Shown here: in pieces, positions 11,197 to 23,823 of the stretch
Numbering within the stretch: position 1 is the first letter of the stretch
Layout: every line of letters starts with the position of its first letter
Assembly: GCA_902728285.1 (NCBI GenBank)
Contig: CACVBU010000953.1
Location: 434,001-498,000 of the forward strand
Length of the DNA: 64,000 nt
Direction of reading: 5' to 3'
Source of the DNA: Clytia hemisphaerica
Lineage: Eukaryota > Cnidaria > Hydrozoa > Leptothecata > Clytiidae
The notes under the pieces: model-generated
Seen by the model: only the letters and a program-made list of their open reading frames with translations
Database searches by the model: none
Told to the model about the DNA's origin: nothing
Made by a program: the position numbers and the translations under genes

Positions 11197-11273
11197 AAAC
11201 CATTCGTGTTCAAAAGTGTTTTCTGCAAACCAGGTAAGCAATGTGTTTTTAAAGACATGAAAGGTTCAGGCTC

Positions 11274-12783
11274 TTTGTCCTTCAGAAAAACCAAAAATAT
11301 TGGCCTCAATTGTTTGCTTTCAGCTCCTGTAGCCAGTAGTGTGAACCCCTGTATTTCTATTCTATTCCGCGTGGGTTTTTCAATAGAGATGTCACATGAC
11401 TCAAATCCTGCAGTCTTATTGGACTAGAGAAAGCAAAAGTGAAATTGAGCGATCTACCCTGTGTGGAAATTAGTTTGTTAAGTCTACGGCAGAATGATTG
11501 CTAAATTCACGACATGCTTAAGTTCACAGCAGACTGATTTTTAAACTGCTGTGAAGCTAACCTTGCCTATAGATATGGCTAAGTCCACGGCAGATACAGC
11601 AACAAACCTGCCATGAACCTAGACAGGAAACCCGTCGTGTGTTTTTTTATAATTTGATGTACACAAGGCGGGTTCGAGCTGTGAGTCCAATATTGGACTC
11701 ACATTTTTTACAGTTGAAAAAGCGCAGGCCTCACTCACTACAAATAAAAATGAGTAAGGCGGCAATCAAAAATATGTTGCGTTCGGGTCGTCCGACCGAC
11801 TGTTTATTTACAAGAAAACCGATTTGGAACGTCGGTAAAATCGTGGGGATTTTTGCAGGTTTGCAGGTTCGGATCTTTCCCATATTTTGGCGGGAACGGG
11901 CAAACGGAGCATGTCTTTGAATCATTTGTTTTTGTTTACGTAACCCACATTGAGTCCCGTTCAAGTTTTTTATGTACCCTTATTGAAATTTTCATGTCAA
12001 AATTCAGCAACGCGGTAGGGCCAATACCCTGGGGGCCAAAAATAAGGGCCGCTTTAAGGTTAACACATGCGTGCGCACATTTAGTTTGGCAAATTAAAGA
12101 TGGCGGCATAAGATTCTGTTGATTGCCGACTTCATTCATCGGGATTTACTATAGATCTTAAAAATCTGACAAAATTTACTATCGACAGACCGACTGGATT
12201 TGAAGATGTTTTAGGACCTGAATGGAACATATTTTTGATTGCCGCCTAAACAATAAAAAATCGCGCTTTCTTCTATAGCAGCTTGAACATAGAAACTAAA
12301 ACAAACTTTCATTGGCTAATTCATCAACTGTCATTTCGAGGAGCGAAATTCAAATTGACAGCCCAAGGCCATCATGCTGCTATTCATTATTTCACCATCA
12401 GTCATCAGTATATCAACGAAGAAATCATAGCATGGATTCCCAGGCTACCATGAACCTAACCTGCATTTAAAGACGTGGTTAGGTTCACAGCAGTTTAAAA
12501 ATAACCTGCCCTGCCCTAGATGTAACAAGGGGGGTTTGTACTTTTACGGTGTGACGGGATTGGCCCTTTTTTAGTACGGTATTACAGGATTTGACGAAAA
12601 AAGAGACGGGAAAACGGTATTTTAAAATCAGACGGTGACGGGATTAAGGTAAATTTTTGCCCTGTACAAGCCGGTGTGACGGTGTTATTATTTTTTCAAT
12701 TTTCGGGATTGCGGGATTCAGCAAAAATTTGGACGGGAAAACGGTATTTCGAACCCCTACAAACCCACCCCTAACAACACTGT
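11274..12783. other. Repeat-derived, gene-free stretch
   Basis: No gene was supported. An imperfect inverted repeat sharing AGTTCACAGCAG...TTTAAACTGC pairs about 11520-11562 with about 12478-12512. At 12525-12775 a degenerate short repeat of ACGGTGTGACGGGATT type is seen. Open frames at 11639-12139 overlap each other on both strands and have no recognisable domain. Confidence 0.5.
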
Positions 12784-12921
12784 TACTCTCGGGTACCTAA
12801 TAGCCCCCCCGCTAATTAATTTTTCACCAGGACATTCTTATTCCAACCTCCCCACTTATTGATTTTTTTTGGATGGGAAAATGTTTTTGAAAGTTCCCTT
12901 TTTTGTCTTAATTCTGCTTTA

Positions 12922-14496
12922 GGGGCCGTCGACATTCGACTTTCGAATTTTTTAACGGCATTTGGCTGTTAGGGGGGGAGGGGGTCGACCATGTGCCGTT
13001 AAGGGAAGGTCAAAAATCTCTTTAGGGGTCAAATCACCACATATCAATTCTTTTCACCAGAAAATATTGATTTTTGAGACGTTTATTCCATACAAATGTT
13101 ACTTTCCATATTTCTTTTCCTCCTTTTATCAACTAAGATCCGGTTGGTTCGAAACGCAGGAGACAGGACGCAGGAGACAGGACGCAGGAGACAGTACACA
13201 GGACGCAGGTCATACAAACTACAGACCGGAAAATTGTAACACACTCGTAACATATAATGTATAAAATGTTTCTAAAAACATTATACGCAATGGAAAATTA
13301 TATATTATACAAAATACGCTATTTAAAAGATTTTTAAATGACAAGCCATCAATCCTAAATATTGACAAAATGACATTTAAATTATGTAAATGATGACGCT
13401 AGCACAAAATACAAGGTGTGTACATCAGTTTACAACAAAATGTTTTTTCATGCTCAATAGGATGCTGATGGTGCAAGTAGATATAGATTTATATATTTTG
13501 AAAACATTAAATGCTCCAAGAGACCTGTTTTAGAGATATGAAAATAGTGACGTCATTTTCATCAAAAATACGAGATAGGGAATGAAAATATTGATATATT
13601 AATAAAATATAAACCTTTGACGCTATTTTAGTCAATTTTTGTTATCATACCCAAGGTGATGCAGGAGATATAATGAGATATGATATAGCGATTGTGAAAT
13701 AGCTATTTTCCTGTCGGGGCTGTTTAAAGATGAGATAAATATTTTTAACACATGTATTTTGTGTATAACATATATGTCACATGTCAATGTGTGATTTATG
13801 TGTAATATATAATACAAGTATTACAGGTCCGTGTTATACACGGCACAAAATGCAAAAGCACGTGGCAAGCCTGTGGATAGATTTTGACCTTTAAAAAGGT
13901 TCTAGACCAATAAAATACCTTCAGAATGATATTTCTAAAAATTACAAGTGTTTTTCAAACATTTTCTTTGTCTTTTACAGCAATTAAAGCTGACCTGTTA
14001 GCACTGACCTGCGTCCTGTGTCCTGCCTCCTGGGTCCTGCCTCCTGGGTCCTGCGTTTCGAACCAACCGACTAAGATCTGCTAAAGTCACATACCTAAAG
14101 TATTCACTTCGCTATTTTTTAGAATAATTTTAACCAAAACAAACGACCCGATGCGCGGCCCTTGAATTTCGCAGACGGTCGGTCTTTTTTCTTTGAAATG
14201 CCGCTATTCTTTTGATTATGATTACGGAGATAATTAATTCGCGCAACTTTCGGAAAAAAGTTTAGAAATTATCTCCGTTATTTTTAAAATGTAAACTGAG
14301 CGAAGCCGTAGCGATATTAAAGATGGCTGACAAAACAACGATGAAAATGAAGGAGAAAATTTAGAGTATCATCGATTTATGACAATTTTTTAACTTTAGA
14401 GAATTTGATGGCCGTTAACGTAGAGGGGGGGAGGGGGTCAGAACCATAACGGCCAAATGCCGTTAAAAAATTCGAAAGTCGAATGTCGACGGCCCC
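12922..14496. mobile_element. Harbinger-like non-autonomous element
   Basis: Inverted repeats of about 45-50 bp start GGGGCCGTCGACATTCGAC and contain TTTAACGGCATTTGGC. A TTA duplication flanks them (12919-12921 and 14497-14499). The 3-bp TTA site and GGG(G) start fit PIF/Harbinger-type MITEs. It is nested in the TA-MITE and hosts a further insertion at 13141. Confidence 0.8.
13141..14069. mobile_element. 929-bp element with perfect 9-bp TSD
   Basis: The inverted ends are CGGTTGGTTCGAAACGCAGG. They are followed by a short minisatellite (GACAGGACGCAGGA on the left; TCCTGCCTCCTGGG on the right). A perfect 9-bp duplication ACTAAGATC flanks it (13132-13140 and 14070-14078), which suggests Mutator-like mobilisation. 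The AT-rich interior holds no gene. It is the innermost of three nested elements. Confidence 0.8.
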
Positions 14497-14632
14497 TTAT
14501 AGCCTCCTTTTCAAAAGTTTTCCACCAAGGCCATTTTTATTCCAACCCCCCCCGCTTATTAAGTTTTGAGATTTTTTCCAACCCCTCCCCCTGCTTATTC
14601 TAAACCCCCCGGCTATTAGGTACCCGAGAGTA

Positions 14633-15484
14633 ATCGACATCGTTCGTCATCGATTCGATTATAAACGTCTGCGGTATTTAAACACAAAAGTGAGTCCTCC
14701 AAGACATTGGAATTTAGATTTTTGTAAAGTGTTACCTATAGGGGTAAGTACAAACTTTTATCTAAATCATCAAAATAATGTGAGGGAAAAAACTGGCTAA
14801 AACAAAGTTTTCTTACCCTTCCATCCTGCATCAATCAAAAGCTGAAAGGGCATGCTTCGAACAGTTTTCTTCCAGTCGGCTTAAGATAGAATAAGCTTTC
14901 GTAGTAAAATCGACTTTCAATTTTACAGTCAAACCCGACTGCGTAACTGATTAAAATTCTAGTCTAGAAAAAAGATAGAACCTACTGAGCTGGATGGGCG
15001 TCATAGAGGCGCCAACAGGCGCCAGCGAATCAACTGGCCGAAGATAGACCTGAATCAACGGCCGAAGATCACCTAGTCTGAATCGCAGACCTCTACAAAA
15101 CCCCATGTACTATAAGGAGCACGAATCCGTTAGTGGATGCCAGCAGCCTAAAGATCACCTGAATCAACCTGATCAACAGCCGAAGACCTGATTTCTGTGA
15201 TTTAACGGCCGACCTGACTTAGCAAGTCACCGACCGAATATCTGATAGATAAGTTAGGGTCAGTTAAAGTAGCTTGAACCACTCATCATCAAGGCATTAA
15301 TTGGGAAAAAAAATCTGCGGGGGAGTAGGATTTTTTGTCCTTAGTTCACTGACCTTTATAAAGGTCAGTTTTAGTTACCCCCTCCGGGCCCTTAAGCCCT
15401 TTAAGCAGCGGGTAGGAATTACGTAATCGAAACCTCATCTCGTATCATATTTCTGAAACTCTCTAAAACTATCAAATAGTGTTA
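14633..15484. other. No gene recognised
   Basis: Non-coding. Short repeated words occur at 15030-15190 (variants of CAACnGCCGAAGACCTGA). Part of this (TACTATAAGGAGCACGAATCC, then TGCCAGCAGCCTA) resembles 38775-38820. Otherwise featureless. Confidence 0.5.
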
Positions 15485-15774
15485 CACGTTTTTTTTTTTA
15501 TAAGGAACCTTAACTTTGCTCTGAGCCTGGAGTTCCTTATTTTTACAAAGAATTTCAGTCTCAAAGTTCCTTATCGAGTTCCTTACTACATAGGAAATTT
15601 TGAACTTTTTTCCCCTTGAAAGATCAAAATTTGGTCAAATTAGTCCCAATAAGGTACATTATTTTCAAATCCACTTATTCTCAGCCTGAGCAGTTCCTTA
15701 ACAATTCCTTATTTTTTGAACCATTTTCAGCCTCGAGTTCCTTATAAACGTGTTCCTTATAAAAAAAAAACGTG
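15485..15774. mobile_element. Palindromic MITE, TTCCTTAT repeats
   Basis: Inverted ends CACGTTTTTTTTTTATAAGG with TA borders. The interior repeats GAGTTCCTTAT, giving a strong hairpin. No gene. Confidence 0.65.
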
Positions 15775-16130
15775 TATATATAGACGACTATGCTTTATTG
15801 CAAAATTTCGTATTTTGCTGATTTCTGCTGACGTCAGCAAGAATTGAAAAAAACATTTGAATTAAAATGATCCTTTTAATGATGTGCAATTTTGGTCCAA
15901 ATTTCATGCTTATAACATCAGCTAAACTGGAGTTATTCAAGAAACAAGTTTTGCTGACGTGAGCATTTTTTGTATTTTTCTTGATATCTTTTTTTCGGTG
16001 TAAAAATTAACTTTCAAACAGCCAATCTAGCGATCTTCAATTCAATACGCTTCTTTCGATGTATGAAGTGATATATGATTTGACAAGTGGAAGTGGTGAA
16101 ATACAATACACCTTAAATTGCCTGAGCCCA

Positions 16131-16235
16131 ACTAGCCCGGGGTCCACTTAAAGCTTTTTGATAGACTGGATGGCGCAATTAAGTGGCCCTGTAGTATATG
16201 GTAATATGCTTTTGCTTAGGCGGACTGTAAAACAG
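16131..16235 (+). repeat. 105-bp dispersed repeat, copy 1
   Basis: About 90% identical in the same orientation to 28861-28966 (ACTAGCCCGGGGTCCACTTA ... GTAAAACAG). It lies just outside the large transposon at 16382; the other copy is about 2.8 kb beyond that element's right end. Confidence 0.75.
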
Positions 16236-16374
16236 TATCTGTTATTGATGATTGTTTCTCATTTTTGATTATATCTTTCAACTCTAAGTAGTTTTTTTGT
16301 TATTTAGATTTTAAAACATTCTTTTTCAAAATGGCGACCTCGCCAAACGCTCCTAGTCTACTTCACTGAACTCA

Positions 16375-16381
16375 GCGTCAT
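16375..16381. repeat. Target site duplication, left
   Basis: GCGTCAT directly before the left inverted repeat, repeated at 26013-26019. It would be 8 bp (GCGTCATC) if one C was lost at the left junction; 8 bp is the usual size for the P superfamily. Confidence 0.8.
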
Positions 16382-16410
16382 CAGGGTTTGAGAAAAGAGG
16401 ACGGAAAATG
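16382..16410 (+). repeat. Left terminal inverted repeat, 29 bp
   Basis: Starts CAGGGTTTGAGAAAAGAG and ends ACGGAAAATG. It is identical over all 29 bases to the reverse complement of 25984-26012; similarity stops at base 30. Confidence 0.9.
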
Positions 16411-17656
16411 ATTTCGGGTTTTATTGTTTTTCTATTCAAATCGGCGCCCTTTGAATGTTCCGGGCGATGTGAATAAAATGGCGGCCTTTGAGAGATGGGG
16501 AAAAAAATGGTGATGGCGATTATGTGCAGTGCTGTTCATGTTCAGTCAACTTTCTCTTCTTTTTTGAGGGTTTTCCTCACAATTTTAGACATATTTCTTG
16601 TTTGATTGGTTTGTTCAGACATTTGGCTTTCCTTTGCAAAAGAAATCAGGGGAAAACCCTGTGTTGTTCAAAAGTTATTCAAGACTGTAAATAGGCAGTG
16701 CAGACTGGTTGGTTCAACAGTGGTGTTTGGAAAGATGTCCATTTCACAGGAAAGATAAGTATACAGTGCTCAAACCAAAGATTTTTGGAATCCTTTAACA
16801 TGAGGCTATCTGGAAATATATATTTATACACTCGGGGAGGCCATTTTCAACTCGGACAGTTCCTAGAACTTGTACTTTTTACTGTCTTTTCAAACAACGA
16901 ATTGGCTCTTTTTACCCTCAAATGTAATGCAGAAAAGTTGATATCGAAATTATTTTGCTCAAATTAAGAGCACCATCACACTATGTTCTATTTTTAATAT
17001 CCTCAATTGTATTGCAAATTTGTTCAAAGCGTAAGAATGGCAATAAGGCTGTGTGAGATTATGTGACCGCCTGGCAGTTTTCAGAGCTTAATTGGGTTTG
17101 CCCCCTCCCTCAAAACATTTTTAAGCATTGAAGTCCTTGCCCTTAAAGTATACATTTATTCAGAAAAACTGTTTAAAAGCCAGAAAATGATTTTATTTCC
17201 ACTAGTTTTGCAATGAGTGAGGAAATATTTGCCTTAATGCCCCTCCCCCCCAGATGGATCACAGTGATTTCTGCAATACTGTCGTACTGTACTCTGCAAA
17301 CTGGATATGTGCTACACACATTATTCATTATCCATTACAGGGACTAAAATAACATTGAGAGCTTCAGTTTATTAGAATACAGTCATCAGCCATATATAGC
17401 GAAAAACAGAATGATAGAATGTTTAAGATTTTTAATTTTTTAAATTTTGTTAAACTTGAGGGCAATATAAGCTGTTGATATAATGAGATTAAATACAGGT
17501 ATATATGCATAAAATTTTGTTAGTCCTAAATGATAAGATCAATATGTATTTGGAGTGTATACCATTGACTATTTTTTATCCTAGAAATTTTTAAGATAAA
17601 ATAAAAACATAATTGGCATATATATACAGACAAACAACATTTTTATAACTGTCTAA
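16411..17656. other. 5' region of the transposase gene
   Basis: Non-coding, about 1.25 kb from the left end to the first coding exon. An AATAAAATGGCGGCC element at about 16474 resembles a YY1-type promoter/initiator site, so a non-coding first exon near the terminus is possible. The short open frames at 16488-16967 show no domain. Confidence 0.5.
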
Positions 17657-20600
17657 ATGGAGACATCTGAGTAAGTATGAACTTCAGTTTCATTTAATAC
17701 ATTTTCGTGATTTTATCATTTCTGTTGGCAAAATTTGAAATTGTTTCACTCACACGTATATATGGGCATATACATGTTCTGAGAAAGTTTTACTCTTAAA
17801 GATTTTGTTAACTAATCAATCTAGGTTAAATAATGCAAATGACTTAACTTAACCTAACCTAACCCATAATGGAAAATATGTTATTATGGACAAATGACTT
17901 TGTCAGGGTTAGCTCTTTTAATTTGTAAAGACTTGAAATCCAAGTTTGTTCTATATTTTTCTTAAATATATTAAAATCAATAAAATTTTGTTTCATTCAG
18001 GAAACATCTTTCCAAGTTGAATGAAATATGTCGAACCTGTGGTAACAAGATTGTAATCAAGCGTTTTAAGTCCTATAATCCAAAATTGGCATCAACATAT
18101 GAAAGGACGATTCAAGAACTTTTCGGTTATACCTTAAAAGATGATGTCACAGGTATCCATCCACCCAAATTATGTGACACCTGTCGTAAGAAATTAGATG
18201 ATGCCAATAAGGCAACGCATACCACTTCAGATGTTCTACCAGTTTTTCAACCTCACTCTGACACTAGTTGCAATATTTGTAATTTACCAAAAGTGAGAAA
18301 TAAAGGATTTAGAATTATAAAAGAATCGAAAACGACTAGTGAAAGTTCTCCTGATCAAAGGAATCAAAATTCAAGATCTCCATTTTCATTAACTGAAGCT
18401 GCCAATCAATGTAATTTAATGGATCTGAGCAAGTTTGGAGATCCAACTTACACATTTGCATTTATTGATAAAGGTTTTGTGATGGGGTTCAGATTTGAAA
18501 TTGAGATTGATGGCAAGTGGAGATTGTACCATGGGAAAAACTTGATTGAAAGAAATAATAAAGTTTTGCAATTTCTACCTGATGTAATCAATGTGGAAAA
18601 TGCTTTGTATATTTTTGAAACAATAAGTGCATCCAAACTTTGTCCTGGAAATGAGGACTTTAAAAAACTTATTGATGAGAAAATAAATTCTAAAGAATGT
18701 TCATTCAAGGATAAAGAAAACAATATAAAAGCTACCATCGAAAATGCATCATTATCAGGTGTGGAAGACCTCAAAACTATCCGTGTTAAAGATTGTGAGT
18801 TGTTGGTGAGAAATGATGTTAGTAGATGCGAACCATGTATCAAATACCGTCACTATTTGCACAATATTGTTTATCGTCGTTCGGTCAGCCCAGAACTGCC
18901 ATCTAAATTCACAGCTAACAAATATCTCTCAAAAGATAATTTGATGAAAAAGGCAACTGATCAGCAAAAACAGATCAAATCGTTGAAGCGTAGCCTTGAG
19001 TCCATGAGAACCTTTGTAAGTCAATTGGTTGAAGATGAAGGATGTGCTGTGGAGAACAATTTGTTGAAAGGTTTGTTGAAAAAGAATTTTTGATTTTTTG
19101 ATGTTTTTTAAAGGTTTGGTCATAATTTTTCCTTTTTTCTCTTTCACCTACCAAAACTCTGTACTGATGATCTCAAGGAAAACTTATTCTATGCAACAAT
19201 TCACCTTCTCAAGAAAAACTTCTTCTACACAATAATTCACTCCCCCAAAAGGGTGAGTTATTTTTGTTTTCAATGTGTCAACAAGAACAAGATGTTGCAC
19301 AAAAGACTCATTATAATGATCAACATCTCATTGCATGCAATAATTCTTTCTCTGCTTTATCTCTTTATACAGAAGTATGCAATAATGTAGTTTCAACAAA
19401 TGATTCACCTTTTGATAAGGACAGTCCAATCCACTTGCTTTGGGAACAGCAGAAAAAGCAGGTATCATTGGAAAACAAACGAACTATGAGATGGCACCCT
19501 GTGATGCTTCGATGGTGTATATCCATATACCTTAAATCCTCTGGGGCATATGAGCATCTACGAAATTCTGGCTTTTTGGTCCTGCCCTCCAAAAAAACTT
19601 TGGATAAATATGTCAATTTTACCACACATAACACTGGATTCAATCCTGATGTATTGGAGAATCTACTTCGACTAACGGAGAACCAACAACATTTGCATGT
19701 TGGTCTTGTACACGATGAAATGAAAATTAAATCTGGCATTGTGTACAGTAAGAATTCTGGCAAGATAGTTGGATTTTGCGATCTGGGAGACATCAATAAT
19801 GAGATAACCTGTTTTGATCGCCGTGTAACTAACCAAGACGAGCATCCCCCTATTGCAACTCACGTACTCACTTTAATGGTGCGAGCCATTAACTTTCATC
19901 TTAATTATCCTGTTGCCTATTTTGCAGGGGCTGGTGTCAAGGGGTATGAGCTGTATCATATCATTTGGGAAGCTATCCGAATTTTGGAATTCCTCGACTT
20001 CAAGGTATACTTTTTTATATTCTTTCAAGTAAATTAATTTTTTATTTTAGCTTAACTGCTTGATACCTTTATACTATAAATCCATTGTCATATGATAAAG
20101 CCCTTTCTATGTCCTTTTAGGGAAGTTGTTCTGTAAATTTTAAGATTTTTTCATGTTTGTAGGTGTGGTTTGTTGTCAGCGACGGGGCTTCACCAAACAG
20201 GAAGTTTTACAACTACCACAAAAGAAGTGAAAACATTATCGATGGCGTTGTTTATTCAACAATCAACAAGTTCGACCCAAGTCGTCGAATTTACTTTATT
20301 TGTGATGTTCCTCATTTAATCAAAACTACAAGGAATTGTGTAGCAAATTCACATGCTCATCAGAACACCAGAGAACTCTTTGTAAGAATATAATTTAGCT
20401 TGTTCTTATCGGATTTCTTTCCGGTTTCTTTTTAAAAAGGCGTTTTGTTGTCTATATTTATAGCACATTGCTATCACAGTATCCAAACTTTAGAAAAATT
20501 GAAGAAATAGTATTAGAAATCTAATAATATTTTTTGGATGTGACTCTTTACTTTGTTCTGTTTTAGCTTGATGGGAAAGAGATCAGCTGGCAGCATGTCA

Positions 20601-22229
20601 TTGGACTATTAGAATACGACGTTGGTATAGATCGAGATGCACCTGGATTTCATCAAACGAAACTGACTGTTGAACATGTGCGTTTGACACCACGAGCAAG
20701 AATGAATGTTGCTTTAGCAGCTCAAGTAAGAATTCTAGTATTATGAACCATAACCATAATTTGTTTTTAGGCTTTTGGACAGAACTTTGCACAAAACTTC
20801 AGTTGTAATTATGTTGTCTCTACTATTGATTTCTAGTTTAAAAACATTCTATAATGTTTTAACGGCAAATCTTTAAGCAGCCTACTATATGACCTACTGC
20901 AATAACTGAATGTGTTCCTCGTTTTAGGCTCTAAGCAAGTCAGTCGCAGATGCCATGGAACAGCACAATCCTGATGTTACTGTCTCGACCAGAAAATTAT
21001 TCCTTAAAATGGACGAATTTTTCGATATCATGAACGTCAAATCTACAGTTGAAGGAATTCACACGAACAAAGAAAACTTGAAGCCGTTCAAAAAGCCTAA
21101 TCCTTTAAAACCAGATGGACGTTTGGATGTAAGAATATAAGCTTTTATCATATCAAAGAGATGCTTTTTCTAAGGGGTTATTAGATCGAAAGATATTAAT
21201 TTAGAACTTTTTCACATCTTTGATATTTTTTCTTTATTTTGCAGTGGTTGGAGTCAAATTTTCTCAAATTCTTAAACGATTGGCAAGCAGAAATCAAAGC
21301 AATACCTGATGTTGATGATAAGAGAAAATTGAGAATGTGCCTTTCTCCTCAAACTCTAAATGGATTAAGAATTACTGGTATTTATATTTTCTGTAATCAT
21401 TAAACAAATAGTGTTTAACGCCATTTTATGCAAAATATTCTCAAACGTGTATATTCTCAAACGTTCGTCAATCGAAGCAGCTTCCTTTCCCAGCTTTTTC
21501 TCGAAATAAACTGTTTTTCTGCCTTTTTAGTTCACTCTACCATCAAATTGATTCCGATACTTCTCAAAGAACCGGGAATAGAATTCGTTTTGACCGATCG
21601 ATTTAACCAAGATCCAATCGAAGAACATTTTGGTTAGTAAACACATTTTATAACAAACAGTTAACTTTCGTGGAGACTCAACTGCTCATATTTTTTCAAC
21701 ACCTCAAATTGCTCTTACTTACTTTTTATGTACAGAAAAAAGCTAACTCGATTTTCACCCAATGTTACTACTAAGTAATCCCGTAGTCAGAGCTGTACTA
21801 TATCGTTCTTAATTTTGACACTTTGAGCCTTACAAAATTTTTATTATGAGGGTAAACGTAAACGTGAGAGTACTGATCAAATGCAAAGTCAGTTGTAAAA
21901 TTACTGCAAGTAAAGATTCGACTTGAAATTTATTACTGGCTTCTCTTCATCTTGATTGCTTTATATCTATAGGTAAGCAAAGAGCTAGACTTGGTGGCTG
22001 TGACAATCCTAGTCTAGGGCAGTATGGATCAAGTGAGGGGAAATTGATTGCTGCAAAGGACCAAGCTATTCTGGTTATGCGTGGTAACACCTCTGGTACC
22101 AACAAACCAAAACAAAAACCCCGGATTAATATCCATGACATGACACCTTTGCCAAAACGTCCGAAAATCGAGAAAAAGAAGAAAAAAGACGCTGATGATG
22201 ATGGTCTTTTTGGAAATTTAGAGAAATGA
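17657..22229 (+). CDS. RAG1-N-terminus-like / P-element-type (THAP9-like) transposase
   Basis: Nine exons: 17657-17670, 18001-19070, 19286-20004, 20163-20381, 20567-20725, 20928-21128, 21245-21377, 21531-21632, 21973-22229. All borders are GT/AG and all phases fit, giving 957 aa. The start is set by a stop codon directly before the ATG. Residues 7-100: HLSKLNEICRTCGN (C15, C18), a helix-like stretch, DDVTGIHPPKLCDTC (C63, C66) and PHSDTSCNICN (H90, C95, C98). This spacing and wording match the RAG1 region before its RING finger. Another CxxC lies near 281-284, then a coiled coil (about 310-350). Catalytic part: HDEMKIK (D505), VVSDGASPN (D608), HLIKTTRN, NQDPIEEHFGK (E869/E870), as in P/THAP9 transposases. 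The tail has a KRPKIEKKKKK nuclear signal. Only ~87 residues follow the E, short for the family. A poly(A) signal is at 22629-22634. Confidence 0.9.
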
Positions 22230-23823
22230 CTTATTAATTTCAAGAATAGTATATAAATATCAACCGTTTAGGGGATTTTTTATAGAAAAAATATAAATCG
22301 TGTACATCTAGATAATTTTTTTAGGTATTTTCACATACGCAGCATTCAATAATCCTTGACTCTATTGACTCTAAATAATCATTTTATTTATTTAAATTGT
22401 GTTTGACCATAAATTTTCATAAGGAATTAAGATTACCTGAAAATAGAACACGAATACAGGACATGAGTTTCATACTCACATCCTGTTTTTTTGTCTATTT
22501 TTGGAGAACATTTTTTTAAGATTTTAATACAGCCGACACGTTTCCTGGAATTCTGGTTTTAACAACCTATAAATTTTCGGCTCCTTCTTTTTTCTATGCA
22601 CTGTAAACTTATATTTTTCGAAATTTTAAATAAAAAGATTTTCATTAAAAGTGTTCGAAAAGTTAAAAAGTCACAAATTTTTTTCAAGGGCATCAGAGTC
22701 TTTAATTGTGATTTGGCAAGTAGGAAAAAAAAAACATTTTTATTTTAATCTGTACTGTTATTATCTTGTATTTTTATCTTCCAAGATATGTAAATATGTT
22801 AATAAATGATTTAAACAAACATATATGTAAATACGTATTACAAGAAAAAAAGTGAAATATGACATAATACGAAAAAAATGCAGTCCATAAGTATGACATC
22901 AAAATATCTTATTCTTAAAAGCGTAATAGTTTTGGGGAAAGTACTGAATAGTGCGTCATTGCTTTGGTAAAAAGAATTTAAAAGACCATTTTTGTAATTG
23001 TTCATTTATAACAAATTCTTCCAGAATTTCAAAAGGTCAACAAAAAAATTAGTTACTTGGTACAAGAAAACCAGTCAATATCAAAAATAGACAAATATTT
23101 CACTCCATTAAGAATTAGGGAAAAAGGTTAAAATACCAAACAATCAAATTTGGAAAAACAACAAAAGAAAACAGCATACAGTAGTAGATAGGTTTTGGTG
23201 CAAACAAAAGAAAATCGACTTTATCAAAGTTTGCTTCAAATAAATTGTTAGTCCACACATTTTGGTACATTGCCCTTGAGTGAAAAAGATGATTGAAAAA
23301 ATACCTTGCTGGAATAATAGTTCTGAGTGTTAATTAATATTACAAAGCCTTCATCTGCTCAAATTATTTTTCAAAATCTTTTCTATTTATTATTTTCGAT
23401 TTTATTTTTTGCACTGAAATACTGGAAATCAGCTTTAAACCATACATATTAAAAGGATTGCAAGATTTCACTGTAAATTGACTAAAAAGCCATGACATAA
23501 TTGACAATGTATTCAAAAAATGTTCCTGCAAAAGGATTGTCCTGACTGTCAATTTATTTGAAACAAACCTTAAAAGCATTTAAACACAAGCATCAAGTCT
23601 TTTTAGCGTTCAGAAAATGATAACAAAATTTATGCATAAAATTCCTCACGATTTTTGCCACTTTTAAAACAAATTATTTTGATCTATTTTTCAAAATTAG
23701 GACATTTATTGAATATTAAAATAATTTTTCAACTATAAAAGTTTCAGTTTCAGAGAAACCAAAACCATGAGGATTTTACACAGAATTTGTACCATTTTTA
23801 AACCACTAACAATAAACCTTATT
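22230..23823. other. Convergent intergenic region inside the transposon
   Basis: AT-rich and without coding potential. It holds the 3' ends of both genes: AATAAA at 22629 on the plus strand, and its complement TTTATT at about 23704 for the minus-strand gene. Confidence 0.6.

Larger units (their letters stand above)
9773..11273. repeat. Possible element delimited by an inverted repeat, with two nested MITEs
   Basis: GAGCCTGAACCTTTCATGTC at 9773-9792 is matched in inverted orientation at 11254-11273. Between them lie MITEs at 10039-10480 and 10662-11196. The element's own sequence repeats words such as GAAAACACT and has no gene. Confidence 0.5.
12784..14632. mobile_element. Second copy of the TACTCTCGGG MITE, opened by insertions
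   Basis: Same inverted ends as at 7101-7377 (TACTCTCGGGTACCTAATAG) with TA borders. Its interior continues as in the short copy up to TTCTGCTTTA (12921) and resumes at TTATAGCCTCC (14497), so 12922-14496 is an insert. Confidence 0.8.

Noticed and set aside
11639..12139. Overlapping open frames of 67-93 codons
   Set aside because: They overlap on opposite strands, lie in repeat-derived DNA and show no domain or splice context.
18017..18210. Reading the N-terminal Cys pairs of the transposase as an insect-type ZAD or as a THAP domain
   Set aside because: A THAP domain needs C2CH with AVPTF-like residues, which are absent. ZAD also has paired CxxC, but the third Cys/His block (PHSDTSCNIC) and the ICRxCGN / IHPxxxC wording fit RAG1 better.
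19286..22229. A true RAG1-like (Transib) recombinase core
   Set aside because: The catalytic motifs (HDEMKIK, VSDGASPN, NQDPIEEHFG) are those of P/THAP9 transposases, and no Transib core motif or RING finger was found.
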